64,000 bases of DNA from Asterias rubens (GCF_902459465.1 NC_047066.1:19905047-19969046), one strand, 5' to 3'; positions 18,402 to 31,694 are shown, counted from the stretch's first letter. The notes: generated from the sequence alone by a model not told the origin. Numbers and translations are program-made.

Positions 18402-20398
18402 AATAGAAGAGGCTGACAAAAATAAGTTCAAAAGACTATACACCACACTGTCATCAGTAGTTATTCAGTGGATCAAAAAATACAGTGTTTTCCAAAAGGG
18501 AAAAAGGTCAAGGTTTATATCCTCTCTACACGATCCTTGGTCGTCCATATGCGACACAGTGCATTTGAACAAATCATTAGTTAAAATTGTTGCTTATGAA
18601 GCATGATAACAGGTGTTCGCAGTTTGCAATTAGGGCCTCTGCGTCAAGGTCACGACTAGTCCAAACTTGAATTTCACTAGTCCCCTTCCTAGTACCCTGA
18701 TGACGGAACCCTTCTTGCATTCATAGACCAAAGGCTACAGTGTATGGTTTTAAGATAGGTTACAACTTACCTTCTCAACTACTGTCATTATAGTTATTGT
18801 CTCTTAGAAAAAAAAATCAAAAAAATTAACATAATTCTTTAAAATCTTTTAAAGTAGGGCCTATGTGAGATGAATTGTTGAACATAATCATCATTGATGT
18901 TATTGCACACAATGCTGTTTACAGTGTGTCAATGTTTGGCCATGTTTTCATTGACTAGCCAGCGAATATTTCATATTAAATTGCAGGAAGCTTTGTAATC
19001 AATGAACTAGCCAGCTGGACCAATACAAGTTTTGACTGGTCCTACGTTTTTTTTGCGAGTAGACCACTGTTATTGGGTGAGCCCTGCACGTGTCATTAAG
19101 AATCAAAGACAAAATTGTAGGCCTACATACTGAGTGATAGGCCTACATGTTTGAATTGCATTTTGGTACTCCATGGAAGTGTCATTATGCACTCAAAAAT
19201 TTATTCTGAACAATGCTTTCTGTGTACACTTTGTGCCATGGAATGTCAAGTGCACAAATCATCCTCTTTTGCTAAAAATAGTTTGCGGTTGAAGAAGCAT
19301 AAAATCCATGATTGATTGACCAACCATACTATGAGTCATCAACGTTAAATTAATTCCGTTAAAAACACCATTAAAAAACAGAATTTTTTAAAGAGAACAG
19401 CTGAGTTGGAACAAAATGCTCCACAGATTTTGTACAAAAAATCATTCGGTACATGGTGTTGCCTCATACATGTATAGGGGTTGTCTTAACTTTACCGCTC
19501 CATGTCGAGTGACACATATTTCAGGCCTGGTCTACTTTGAACACATGTTGAAAGGGCAAGGCCTTCTTTTTCATTTTACAAAGGGCACCTCCATTGGAAA
19601 AACCTTAAAGTCAATTGAGAAACTTTTAGCGAGCACCGAGGCCAAGACCATGGCCTCGGTATTTTCTGCCAAACGTTTCTGAACCAAGTTAACTTGAAGA
19701 TGTATTTTAGTGCCTGTAAACAATTTTGGAGTGCCATCTATTTTTTGAGGTCAGTCTGACCATCAGACACTCTGTAGTGTGCACAGGCAGGCATATACTG
19801 CGCTTCATTTCACTGTGCTAAGACTAAGAGACAGGGATGGGAGGTACTGGAATCCATGCTCGTAATCTCCCTTTACAGTGGTTTGAAATCCTTATTCTAG
19901 ACCTTAGCAGAGACACAAAACTAGGTCTTGATATAATCTGTTGTCCAACAATGCATTGTTTAGAAGGCGACTGTGCAAATTTGTCACTGAGCCTGCTTTT
20001 TTATTTACTGGACTTGTTCTTATCAATTTGATAACAGACCTAATAAGTTTGCATTGCATCCTGTATAATAATCCACTAGATTATGTAATTACTGTACAAT
20101 GTAAACACACACTGTAATGCATCTGGCATTGGCAATGGATGATGTCATGCCTACATTGTACATGTACTGTACATCTGTCATAGAATCTGTTGTACCAGCT
20201 TAGGACTGAGTGGTACATGCATCAGATGCATTGTACATATTTTAGGTACGTTATATATGTAGACTGCTTAGAATAGAAACTCTCTGTTTTAGGTTTGTTT
20301 AAATGTAGAATGCAAGTTTGTGTGTACTTAACATTTATGCCAAGCACTATAATTTTGGTGTTGACCTGTTTTCACGGTGGGCAGTGCAATAACATTAC

Positions 20399-20520
20399 AT
20401 CTACATTGTACAGTGTACATGTACAGCATGTATCATGTGGGCCATTTTGGGAGTAAAAATGTACGCAAAGGAATTGACTCCCAAAATGGTGGGTATGGTA
20501 CAGTGTACAATGTACGTAGA
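20399..20520. repeat. Extended inverted repeat in ACATGTA-rich DNA
   Basis: Inner arms CCATTTTGGGAGT (20442-20454) and ACTCCCAAAATGG (20477-20489) nest inside outer arms CTACATTGTACAGTGTAC and GTACAGTGTACAATGTACGTAG. It can fold into a hairpin of about 120 nt. Confidence 0.6.
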
Positions 20521-20749
20521 TCTTCAGTGTGCGAAGACACATTTTGCAATGTGCTAAGGAGTGACATGAAACAATGTACAGTTTATGTGATGTTCCTTCT
20601 TGAAGGATGGATTCTACATGTAGCCCTTTTCACACTCTTGTGCAGTACAAGCCAATTCCCAGGAGATAGGATTTACCACAAGTGGTGTTTGGTTTTGTTA
20701 GAGTTTACAGCTCCATGGTTAGAGTGAGGAAGGATCTTTGTAAATAACC

Positions 20750-20900
20750 CCGGGTAGCCCTTTTTTCAAGGCCTTCCATGGCTTAGAAGAACCTTCACAG
20801 CCATAAGCGTCTGGAACTTGGATAGACCACATTGGAAGTGCCCTTTCCGAAATGACCTTGCCCTCTCCGAAATGAAATTCTAAGCCTTGAATGTTGTCTT
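20750..20900. repeat. GGCCTTGG-family foldback copy
   Basis: Shares CAAGGCCTTCCATGGC, GTGCCCTTTCCGAAATG and CTTGCCCTCTCCGAAATGAAATTCTAAGCCTTG with the 899-1050 element. The minus-strand frame across it is not a gene. Confidence 0.55.
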
Positions 20901-22793
20901 TCAGGACAGTATCTTCCTGTGAAGAACTGTCTTGGGAAGTAGGAACACTCTGGACGATACAAATCAAGAAAAAAAGAACGTCTTTAGAAATTCCTGACAT
21001 AAGTTCAAAAAGGCCTCATTGCAAGATAGCCATTTGCAATTGTGGTCTCCAGCTCAAGTCGCGTCGTGGCTACACACATTTTCTAAACCACGAAGGTCTT
21101 GATGAAAAGCTAAGGCCATAGGGAATGTGTTCACTCGAAACTTTATTTTGGAAATAATATTTCACAAACCACAGAATTCCTCCCTCCATGCTGAAAGTAA
21201 ATTTATTGCCATTCATAGAGATTGCCCAGCAATTACAAGAATTTCTCACAGAAGGAAAGGAATAAGAGAAATTTAATAATCTAATTTAAAGTGTTGGTTT
21301 TGTGCTTGCATTTAATGAAAGCAAACCATTGTTTGCCTTCTGGTCAACCACCCTGATGACATCATATCAAGTATCGGTATTTTTAGCCTGAGCGCTAAAA
21401 CTTGATCCAAGCCGTGGGCCTAAAAGTAATATCAGGATCTGGGTGGAAACCATGGTCTGTTTCTTTGGTTAAAGGGAAAGTTCAAACAAAACTTGATAGT
21501 AAGTTTCAATCTGAAAGTTCACTGATCAGGTAAATTGCATGCCAGAACCAATCCTCTTGAGAGTTGTTTCCACCAGTAAGGTAAATAATATAAATTTTAG
21601 TTCCCTCAAAATCGCCATATTACACAAAATCCCTGACAAAACACGAACCCTGTTTTTTAATAGCAGATCAGCTAAAAGGTAAAATGGTTTGACAAGTTTT
21701 GATGAATCAAATGTTGTCATACATGTAGAACCGTTTTACTGTGCAAAGAGGTCAGCTGAATCATGTACATATGTACGATGCAGCAACAGCTGTACTGATT
21801 GCAAGCAAATTTAAAACAAAAATAATCTACACATGTATACAAAAAAAATGTAGAAAAGAAAAAGAAAAAAAATAGATGCAAGAACAAAATAATATTTGTT
21901 TATCCCCAATGCAAATTGTGTTGTTTTCCTAATGCAAATTTCCTTGAACATTGATAATAAAAAAATACGGATTGGTTGTATTCCCCATATAGGGGGCCCA
22001 CACTGTATGCATGTTGTGAAAAAGTTCCAGAGTTGAGAAAATTCTCCCAAAACTATCATCCATGTATTAGACCTACAATGTACTGTAGCTTTAATAATCA
22101 GGACTACGGGCACGTATGGAATGCTGACCCCTCCAGTAAACCACACACACTATCAGCATGCACCCAGGAAACAATAAATGGCCATAGGGGTATTGTCATA
22201 TCCCTAGGCTCATCCCATCATTGGGGAACCCTCTAATTGAGGAAAGAACAGTACCCTCTACATGTGTATATTGGGGTCACAGTTGTCTGGATGAGGGGAT
22301 GTGTGTTACTTTACAAGCAAATCAAAACTTGTATTATTGATTAGATCATTGGCCTAGAGAGGATGCAATTTTGATGTAATTATTGCTGTCAGCTCAGTGA
22401 ATAGTAGACAGGTTGGCTATACCATGGAGGTAGAAATTCTTTATCAGGTTGGACCCAACATTCTTTTATTGAGGCAATAGAGGCAAGATGCACCGGTGCC
22501 TTGGTGCCTTTTGAAATGTTTCATGTACAAAGTTAGGATTTCCCTCATTCATGGGCCCCTGACTGTGGAAAAACATTACTACAAGTATTAGCCAAGCATG
22601 TTTTTTACTGAGAAAATATAATAAGCTGTTGCAAACTGCTTATCAACCTCAACAAGGACCTGTATGCCAATGCCTGGTATAATTGCATAGTTAATGGCCT
22701 GACGTTTTCGACCTTGAGAAACTTTTGAAGGGGCACCAAGGCTTAGACCAAGGGCAACAGTTGCCACAGACTCTGTGTAGTAATTATAGGTCT

Positions 22794-22945
22794 GCAGCCG
22801 ATTTCACGAAACTTTGCGCAACTGCATAAGTCCACTTGCGCAATGTTTATGGCGCAACTTACGGCATAAACATTGCGCAACTTACGCCATTAACGTTGCG
22901 CAAGTGTACTTATGCAGTTGCGTAAAGTTTGGTGAAATCGGCTGC
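22794..22945. mobile_element. 152-bp near-perfect palindromic MITE
   Basis: Begins GCAGCCGATTTCAC and ends GTGAAATCGGCTGC. Inner arms repeat TTGCGCAACT / AGTTGCGCAA and GCATAAGT. The two halves pair over almost the whole length. The target duplication is unclear. Confidence 0.8.
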
Positions 22946-23502
22946 TGGTGTAATAGACATTGAATGTACAGTATGTACACGAACCACATATGTTTCAAAA
23001 CAGTATTTTGGTTTGCTTGTGGGCAAACAATTAGCCCTAATTTCTACTCTGGATATGAGAATACACAATATTGAATATTGAATATCGCCAAGAAGGATAC
23101 AAATTTACCCCTCCGAGAAAAAATGGGTAACGCTAGGCAAAATGTGTAACGTTAGCTTTTGACTAATCATACACTGTATAATGGTAGTCATGGTGGTGTG
23201 TACCATTTGTAGTAGTTTGGATTATTTCGTTCAAAAGTGGCCAATTTTATGAAGCTGCCCAAGCAGACAATTATTGCTATCGTTTTTCTACTATGCAAAA
23301 TTAAGAAGGAAACCAGAATATATTTCGTGGTGTATTGGTCGGACCCTCATCTAATACAGCAAAATTGTTTTGTACTTGGGTATTTTTTTTGAGCTTTAAA
23401 AGCAAATTTGGATAAAATGAGGTGACAGCAGGTACCAACCTTGCCGTAGCATTCTCAAACAGAAATCAACCCTCAGAAATCTGAGAAACGATTTGTTTTG
23501 GG

Positions 23503-23925
23503 GTGAAAGATTATCCAAATGATTCAAAGGGAATCCTTTCTCAAAATTGTTTTATCAATGCAGTGCTCGTCTCACCAATTATCGATTTATCTGGTCGTTA
23601 CGCCATGAACCGAACCAATGCCTTCGTTCTTCGGACACAAACCTTCTTCGATTACCCCCTCTCTTATCACTCCTGGGGAAACCGTTCATTCTCTCGCTCC
23701 GGTCCTTCCCTATGGAACTCACTTCCCATCAACTGAGAAAGGAAACTTCCTTCAACACATTCAAGATTCAACCCAAAAGCCATCTCTTCCAATTCAGCTG
23801 CCTCTCCTTCTGTTTTTTGTTTAATTAGTTCCTAGTTTGTTATCTTTGTAAGGGTTCCTGCGCCAGGAGTGTCACCTGTGACAGACATGGGACATTATAA
23901 GTTTCCTTATTATTATTATTATTAT
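23503..23925 (+). pseudogene. Non-LTR retrotransposon (LINE) 3' fragment, frameshifted
   Basis: The frame ends NRSFSRSGPSLWNSLP, the motif typical of the C-terminal end of LINE reverse transcriptase ORFs. The continuation (LRKETSFNTFK…KSHLF) is in another frame, so the copy is broken after LWNSLP. It is followed by a short 3' tail and TTA triplets at 23905-23922. Only the last part of ORF2 remains. Confidence 0.75.
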
Positions 23926-25269
23926 TGTTATTATAATTACTTACCAATCTGATTCTATGCCCCTGTTATTCTAAATGGATGTAATGTAATTTCAACTTCT
24001 TCAAGGGACAGCAAGGCAATGACCAGCCAGGCATTGAGGCAATTGCCTCTGACGCTCTGTGAAGTAATCGTGTCTGTGTGAGCTGTTTTTCATGGCTCTT
24101 CCATCTGTGTCTTCAAATGATAATTCATCAACATTGTTGTGTTGGTTGAGTTTCTTGGAATGTTGATTTGTGGTACAACTTGTAAAATAATAACTTGTCA
24201 GTGAATTTATACTCGTATTTGTTCACATCCTGAACATCTGACGAAAAGATTTGTAGAGTAGTTATTCTAGAGACATGTTTTTAAAGGGATACACAGGCAA
24301 CGACCGTTCAAAAAAGTCTTTGGGCTCAGGGCTGGATATTTTTTTCCAAGTTCCCACTAAAAAATCGGCTGAATTATTTTCTCAGGAAGTAGAATGCAAG
24401 TTTCCTTTTACGGCTGTTTTGTTGAAATGCAACTTCAACTTTGTACAAAATTGTTTTTCAAGACAACTAAGTGTGAAGGTTTGATCCATATTCTGCCATT
24501 TATTAGTCATCATTGGAAGGTTAAAATTCTGTTTGGAGGTGGGAAAACTTATCTTTGGGGATATTCTAGCAACAACAATGTTACACTAATTCCCCCTTTT
24601 TTCAAGAGCCACTGTATAAGCCTTTTTGAGGTATGGCGACCGTGATAGAAGGTACTGTTTGATTTGGGTGTTTACACACAAATTTACCCAAACTTTATAG
24701 TGTTGTAGCATTGTGTCCGCCATATCTCAAACAGGCTTATATGGCCTTTTGTTGCTGAAAACAGGGTACTTTGTGTGTCTGCAAGAAGGGCGTAGAGCCA
24801 AGTAGAGCCTCACACCCTTCTTCCAGGCACACGAAAAAAACCATAGAGAATTGGCTCACAGAAAGGAACCGCCAACTCTAAAATGTTTATCAAATGTTTT
24901 CATCAAAATAGAAAGCTTGGACCGGTCCTAGCACTGTATGGTCAAAGTTCAAGTCCAAAAACTACAGAATCACAATGACTAGTGAATGAGTAGTGAGAGG
25001 GTAACTCAAGTTCAGTGTTTTGTTACGCCATACAGTAATGGGAAAAACTGGATATCGAATGCAACTGCCATTCATTCTCTGTATGGGTAGAGGGTAGCCC
25101 TGACAGCCTCTTTTCATTATAACTTCACACACACACAGTATGACCAGGGGGTTGACCTTACTAGGGTACAAGCTTGTTGTGTTATCCTTCCTGACATCAT
25201 GACAATAGGGAAGGCAGCCAGTGAGACTCCCCTCTGGTGATCAAAGGATATGTTCACATGGTTCAATAA

Positions 25270-25270
<1 letters not shown>

Positions 25271-25352
<82 letters not shown>
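25271..25352 (+). repeat. 82-nt uninterrupted G homopolymer
   Basis: Every base from 25271 to 25352 is G, between unique sequence (TTCAATAAC on the left, AATTGTTGACC on the right). It is either a true poly(dG) tract able to form G-quadruplexes or an assembly/base-calling artefact. Confidence 0.95.
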
Positions 25353-25353
<1 letters not shown>

Positions 25354-26655
25354 ATTGTTGACCGTGTGAATGCAAAATGTAGGTGTGCACAGCCACAGTG
25401 GGTGCCCCTTTAGTTTACCAATGAGAAAATGCCTTGGTGCCCTTGCCCTATCAAAAGCAAAGCATATAGGGCTGCATGTCTCTCAAGAAAACCTATAGGC
25501 CCACCATCACTCTAACTTGAATGCAAAATGTACACGTTTCATCAGACAGACAATCTCTGCAATGTCACAGTAGAATGGTTTAATTGACATCACTTCCTGC
25601 CTGTGAAAGCTACACTACAAAGCACAACGTCGTTAATAACCCAAAATGCGCTGCTGCTATTTTACCAGCATAATTTAGTGAATGGGATATACATTGTAAA
25701 GCAACCAACCAACCATCAAAAAGATGTTTTTATCATTTTTGTATGTGTTCGCTATATCTAGATTTATTTTGGGAATCAACTTTTTCTATAACCTGACATT
25801 TATTTCACCCCCCTGTCTAAAAAATTGACAGGGCTAACGTCAATTAAAGGAGAAGGAGAATGTCAGATTCAATTTTGTGGTGGAATCATGTTCTAGTCTT
25901 CATGTGAGTGGGGAAAAGATTACACATGTAGTCCCCATCCAACTTGATATGTTTGACACTATTTGCTTTTTATTTGAAGCAATGACAGCATTATATTTCC
26001 TATGAATAGGAAATAAAAAAGGGAATAACTTGGGTAAATAATATTACCCTAAAGGGTCATAGTTCTTAACTTACACTTCAAAATGGTGTCCATTGCGTTT
26101 GGAGGGCCCAATGCAATAGTTTTCATTATCAAAAAAATAGCCGATGACATAATTCTGAGAAAAATGGGTAGCTGCTACTTTTTCATCAGTTTTTCTTCAT
26201 GCCTTCTGGTTTTCCTTCCCTCCGGAAAAATCAAAACACTTTCAACTCAGGATGTGCTCTGTGGTCATGCCAAAGGCGCCTTGTAAGCCTGCGGTTTGAC
26301 CACATTGTTGCCTTGTCCTTTGAAGTTCTGTATCTGAGATGATTAGCCTCCGAAATTATTATCATTTTAGGAGCCTATTAGTATTATAATATAAAGAAAT
26401 GGATTTAGAATGGATAAATAAACCATTTGGTTGACTAGACTGTTTCGTTTTTTGGGGTAACCAGTCGCTAAAATTACTCTGGCCAGTGGTCCAGTAAGAT
26501 CAGTGAGTAGTTGGAACTAAATTTCCACAAAGGTTTAAAAACAAAAATTTCCAGTGCATGCAGTGAATTCGTTCTTGAAGGGGCACAGCAATTTTCCTCT
26601 GGTAAGGGTCACTTCTTTGAAGTTCGGCATCACTCATGTATGAGTTTGTAGCATA

Positions 26656-27142
26656 GAGCTATATATATTGACTAGAGCGCTAACTTGCTCTGCGTTTTGA
26701 AGCCACCCTGTGCGCAGACATGTTTGATGTGTTGCGTGAATTTTGAATTTTAAGAGAACACACATTGCCGCGATTATTTTACATTCGCCGTGTGCGCTTA
26801 TGTACGCAACTGTCCACTCGCGTACGTCCGCGCTACAAACACCGTAATTTCGACTTGATTGCCGTACTAAAAAAAACTAAACGCGCCATTTAATCATGAT
26901 GCACATGACGCTCGCAGTTTGTGCGCTGATCAGCAGATTGTGCGTTCACATTAACTGCATTTTTGCTTTGATGGCACATAACAAAGTACAGACGCACGAT
27001 CATGCAAATAGCCGTACAATTGCCGTACAAAATTTCAAGCTTTTGTATTGGTTTGTACATAAACATGGATGCGCCCACAAGGCTTCAAAACCTTAGCGCG
27101 TGTATAACGGGGTGTAAGCGCTCTAGTCAATATATATAGCCC
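26656..27142. mobile_element. TA-flanked MITE (487 bp)
   Basis: Inverted ends GAGCTATATATATTGACTAG and CTAGTCAATATATATAGCCC lie between TA dinucleotides (26654-26655 and 27143-27144), as for Tc1/mariner-type insertion. The body is GC-richer than its surroundings. A short minus-strand frame inside has no known domain. Confidence 0.75.
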
Positions 27143-27774
27143 TATGGTTTGTAGTGGAACTTTGCAGACAGAATGCACCACAGCAAAAGCTCAGGGCACC
27201 ACAGCAATCGCTGTTGATGCCCTGGGTTATATCCAGGCTTGATCGAACACAGTCCTTGTCAGTGGATTAGGAAATTGTGTACACTTTTGCATTGCTTTGC
27301 ACGCACAGCAGGCCGATCAGCATCATTCATCGTCAGTGGGCTGACAATTTGGTTTGTGGTCAGAAATGAAAACATAACAGGAAACCTGTGGGTTTGGGAA
27401 ATGTCTATGGTCTGAGGTAATGGGGCTTGAATTAATTGTTCCGTAGAGGGATACTACAAACCTTAAGTATGAGGGACACACCAGTGCCAGGCATGCAACT
27501 TATTACGTCTTTATACTACATCTAGGTAGTGCCATGGGTAGTGTTATAGCCAGAGGGGTGTTTGGGTGTCTTTCGGACCCCGTTTTAAATTTGGGCAACC
27601 AGTTCTTAAATTTCCAGCAAATTTAAACACCCTTTTTGACCAAATCCTGGCTAGACCTGGTTTCCCCATGGTTTCACCTGATCAGATGTTTGTGTCTCTT
27701 TCTTTTATAATAGCAGTGGAGTGGAGTAAACAGACATTAATTTATGATGGCAAATGAGGACAATGACATAAGGT

Positions 27775-28290
27775 GGGGGGGGGGGGGGGTTTCGGGTACT
27801 CAAAAAAGGCACAGAGGGGGTAACCTTGAGGCGTCTCATAACCCCCCCCCCCCCCCCCCAATTCGAAAGAAGCACAGTGTGATCTGCGGTTGAGCCAATC
27901 ATTTGAGTACATTTTATATTTTTAACTCATCTTGGGGTGGGGTAGGGGTTGGGGGTTGGGGTTGGATGACAACTGCATTTCAATAGCGCCATAGAAAACA
28001 GCTAAAGGGAACTGTGAAGAGAAAGTCTTTTCATTTCGGCGGGGGGGCTCAAATAAAAATAAATACATTTATAAAAATGGAAGAAAAAAACCGAAACAAC
28101 AACTTTCACTTTCAGACTGCCCTCTACTTTTGGTAACAATTTTCTCTTCTCTTTTCATACAGATTTTCATTAAAAATCAGTAGGAGAAAAAAAGGCCCAG
28201 GGGAGGGGAAACCTTGAGGCGCCTCATAACGCTGCCTCCCCCCCCCCCCCCCAATTCGAAAGAAGCACAGTGTGATCTGCGGTAGAGCCT
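27775..28290 (+). repeat. Duplicated segment with G15, C18 and C15 tracts
   Basis: G15 at 27775-27789, C18 at 27842-27859 and C15 at 28238-28252. The two C tracts are each preceded by CCTTGAGGCG(T/C)CTCATAAC and followed by AATTCGAAAGAAGCACAGTG, so about 70 bp is duplicated about 393 bp apart. Confidence 0.85.
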
Positions 28291-29769
28291 ATTTGCCCAA
28301 TTCCAACCCACAAACTGATCTCCATTCTACTTTTCTAAGAGTTATTGATACGTTTCTTTGTACATCAAACATTATTTTGTTACTCGTCTGTCAAAGTCTC
28401 GCCTGTGTTTCAGTTTTGCCCGTGGCCTGGGCAGCAATTTCCCGACCATGATTCAATTCAAATTGACCCCTGAACTCTTGGAATACAATACTAGATCCCT
28501 TGGGTCCTGATTGGATGTATAATATAAACTATCAGTTTTTATTGATGTAGTATCAAAAAGTTCTCACAGATGGAAATAGTGAAAGTGGAGGTTTTGATTT
28601 CTGAGGCCACCTGTTACATGTAATAGGAACTAAAAGTTGTGAACCCCGCATAAAATGGTGAACATTCCAAACCAATGTGTAGGCCTACATTAACAGAACA
28701 TTTGTAGACACTTTGGCCTAGAGTTAGTATGCTAAGCGAAAATTGCAGGATACCAGTCCATAGATTTTGTTCAGGTTTATGTAGATTGGTAACCTTATTC
28801 TGGTAAGCATAATTTGGCGGGACATTGGAGCTCCAGATTGCACAGTAAGGCTTTTAAAACCAAGTTACAGTAAACACCAATTAGAAAACAATACAACCTG
28901 AAGACCTTGTTTCAATCAGCATGCTTTACAGCATAACGTACACAAATTTGGGTCCAGAATGCCCACAGTTTTGAAAAAGTCTCGGGAGAACCTACACAGG
29001 TACATATATTTTAGCCCACTTTGCTGTTGAAGGGGCACAGCAATGTTCCTCTGGTAAGGGGCAAGTGCACATATCCCCTGTACTGTACGTGAACAGTTTG
29101 AGGAAAATAAGAACTTCGAGGCCTATCCAAACTTTGCAAAGGGCACAACGGCAAGTGCTGTGAGTGCCTTGAGTTTCAAGGCCTGGTCATATCTTATTCG
29201 CCATTACAATATAACCACCATGATTAGACTAGTAGAGCAAGGGATTAGAGCCATAACAACAGCCCTACAAGGTGGGCTAGAGAGAACCCTGCTTTCATTC
29301 AGTGTACAGATTTACAGAAGTTTTTACCCTACATTGTCTGATGAATAATATTTCCCGAGTGGCTGTTAACCCACTCGGCCATTAATGCAAACCTTCCTGA
29401 AGTACGTTACTTGAATAACATCAGGGCCTTTATTTGCTAATATTTTTTGCTATTGTACATAAAATGAATAACACCAAACACTATCAGCCCAGGGGTTTTT
29501 TGACCAGGAAAGCAATAATAATCCGATTTTTGTTACTGAGTTTTATTTTGGATACCCCCTACTTGGCTTGACCTTGGAATAGCAACAGCTTCCTATTCCT
29601 GATAGGAATGTAACAATTGGTAACCTTGTCACCTGTCATTGGATCCTGGCTGACCTAGATGCATACTCTGCTAAACTGTGCATTGGGTAAATTGTTAGGG
29701 TTGTGCCTAGGATGAATAGGTGGATGGTGGCCTCACTAGCTGTACAATGCACCATTGAGCATTAGTCTT

Positions 29770-30085
29770 GGTTCAAGACTCTCCTGTAATATCTCTCCAT
29801 AATCCATTACCACAAGAGGGCGCTCTCTCACCATAGACCGCTATCATGGAAATTTGCTAAACGTGGAAGACGCACATCTACAATGTATTACGCGGCGGAC
29901 AGGGTGAGCCAGTGGACCGACTCCCCTAACTAAGACTCTCAACTGTTATTAATATGTCTCAATGATCTATTACCACAAGAGGGCGCGCTCTCACCATAGA
30001 CTGCTATCATAGGAGTTCGCTAGCAGTGGAATCGCAAATCTATTACTCGGCAGACAGCGTGGGCCAATGGACCGACTCCGCCCAG
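29770..30085 (+). repeat. Two-copy tandem duplication (about 162-bp unit)
   Basis: Both copies contain TTACCACAAGAGGGCGC, CACCATAGAC(C/T)GCTATCAT and GTGG(A/G)CCAATGGACCGACTCC-like phrases. They are offset by about 162 bp and diverged by point changes. Confidence 0.8.
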
Positions 30086-30898
30086 TTCCCTTATACTTGA
30101 CATGAAAGCAAAGCTGTTGTCTCAAGCAATCTTGTATGTAGGCCTACACTCTGTTTTTCAATTGTGACACAGGAGAATTTGCTTCGTTTTCGCAATTTGC
30201 ATTAAGTATAAACTAGGCTTCAGGATTTATGCATTACATAAATGGGACAAATTTTGCAGACGCTTTCAATGTGTACACAATGTGTATTTTCAACTTACAT
30301 GACAATGTACGAAAATGGGTATCGCGTTCATACGGTAGGCCTCCCAAGCGTAGTGCACAATGGAACCAGAGCTTCATGTAACGCCCTTTTTAACACATTG
30401 GTATCATGTGACCATTGATTGTCATTCCACATGGTCACACATACATGAACCAACTGTACACAATCGATAGAATGTGACATTTCTGATGAACCCTAGATGT
30501 GTAGCCTACGTTTATGGTTGGCATGTCTTCACAGTACTGCACATTGTGTCAACATGGTCAAGGTTAAACTTAGTTTCTCATTTTGTTGTCCATGGATCAA
30601 TTAAAAAACATGCATAGTATGCGCCACTCCAATTGATTTACCAACGTAGTTTTAGATAGATGTACGCAACTTGAAGAACACACCCAGTCAATATAAAACA
30701 ATGTTTGCATTTACCCTAAAGTTACACTTCCTCCATAACATACCGTACAATCCTGTGCAAGCCACACCGTAATACCTAATCAGTGGCCCCTAGTAATTCA
30801 ATCGTGAATGTCATCAACCTCTACCCTGGAGCACTGAACACAATTCTCCAGGGATTAAAGAGATACATTGATCAAATTGATAGTTTGGGAACATTCAT

Positions 30899-30930
30899 TT
30901 TATTATTATTATTATTATTATTATTAATAT
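30899..30930 (+). repeat. (TTA)n microsatellite
   Basis: TTATTATTATTATTATTATT followed by AATATTGG; it probably marks an old LINE tail. Confidence 0.8.
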
Positions 30931-31109
30931 TGGTTTATTAAAAATGCAAACATGGCGACCAAAAAGCCGAAGTGCGGATGCACATATACACAAAGAGTAA
31001 AAATACAATAATTATTACTAAAAATATATTAAAATTTAAAACAAATTCATTTACAATATCACAAAATTTTTTCTGCCCTACATACAGTAGAATTATTTCA
31101 TGTACACGC

Positions 31110-31350
31110 CACGAAGGCCATGGCCTCTGGATGCCTCTAGGCTGTTGTCTTGGTGCCCCCCTTCAAAAGTTTCCCGTAGAGTTTGAGATTTTCCAGTGAT
31201 TATGTGAGTGCCTGTTAAAAAATTAAAATGGCCTTGCCTTAGTCTTGGCCTTAATGGCCCTTCAACATTCCAACAACCTTGTAAGATTTTTAAATCAATG
31301 TGTCCTTTGCAAAATGAAAATGGCCTTGCCCTCTCTCAAAGATTGCCTAT
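31110..31350. repeat. GGCCTTGG-family foldback copy
   Basis: AAGGCCATGGCCTCTGG, TTGGTGCCCC, CAAAAGTTTCCCGTAGA and AAAATGGCCTTGCC follow the family order, in two partly overlapping units. Confidence 0.55.
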
Positions 31351-31694
31351 TACATTTGTACTCGACCAAACCTACAGAAATATTTAGACAATACCTGAAA
31401 TAGTTTTTGCATTCATACTTCCGGTTAGACTACAAGCCCAGTTCATATTCCCTGTCGAAAACAAATGTTGATGTCAAGTGGCTGTTTTCACAGGTAATGT
31501 TTCGCAGGAGTTGAAAACAGTTCAACTGTTGCAAATTATTTGTTAATTTGTGACGTCAAAATTCACATTCGCATTTGCATTTGCATTCGCAGGAAGCATG
31601 AACGGGGCTTTAGAGTGAGGAAGGATCCCAAGTCTGTAGTTAATCACCCAAGGGAGTTTGGGTTAATGGTCTAGTAAAGCTACAGTGTAAGTCC

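Noticed and set aside
20719..21000. 93-codon minus-strand frame with an N-terminal hydrophobic stretch
   Set aside because: Most of it overlaps a GGCCTTGG-family repeat.
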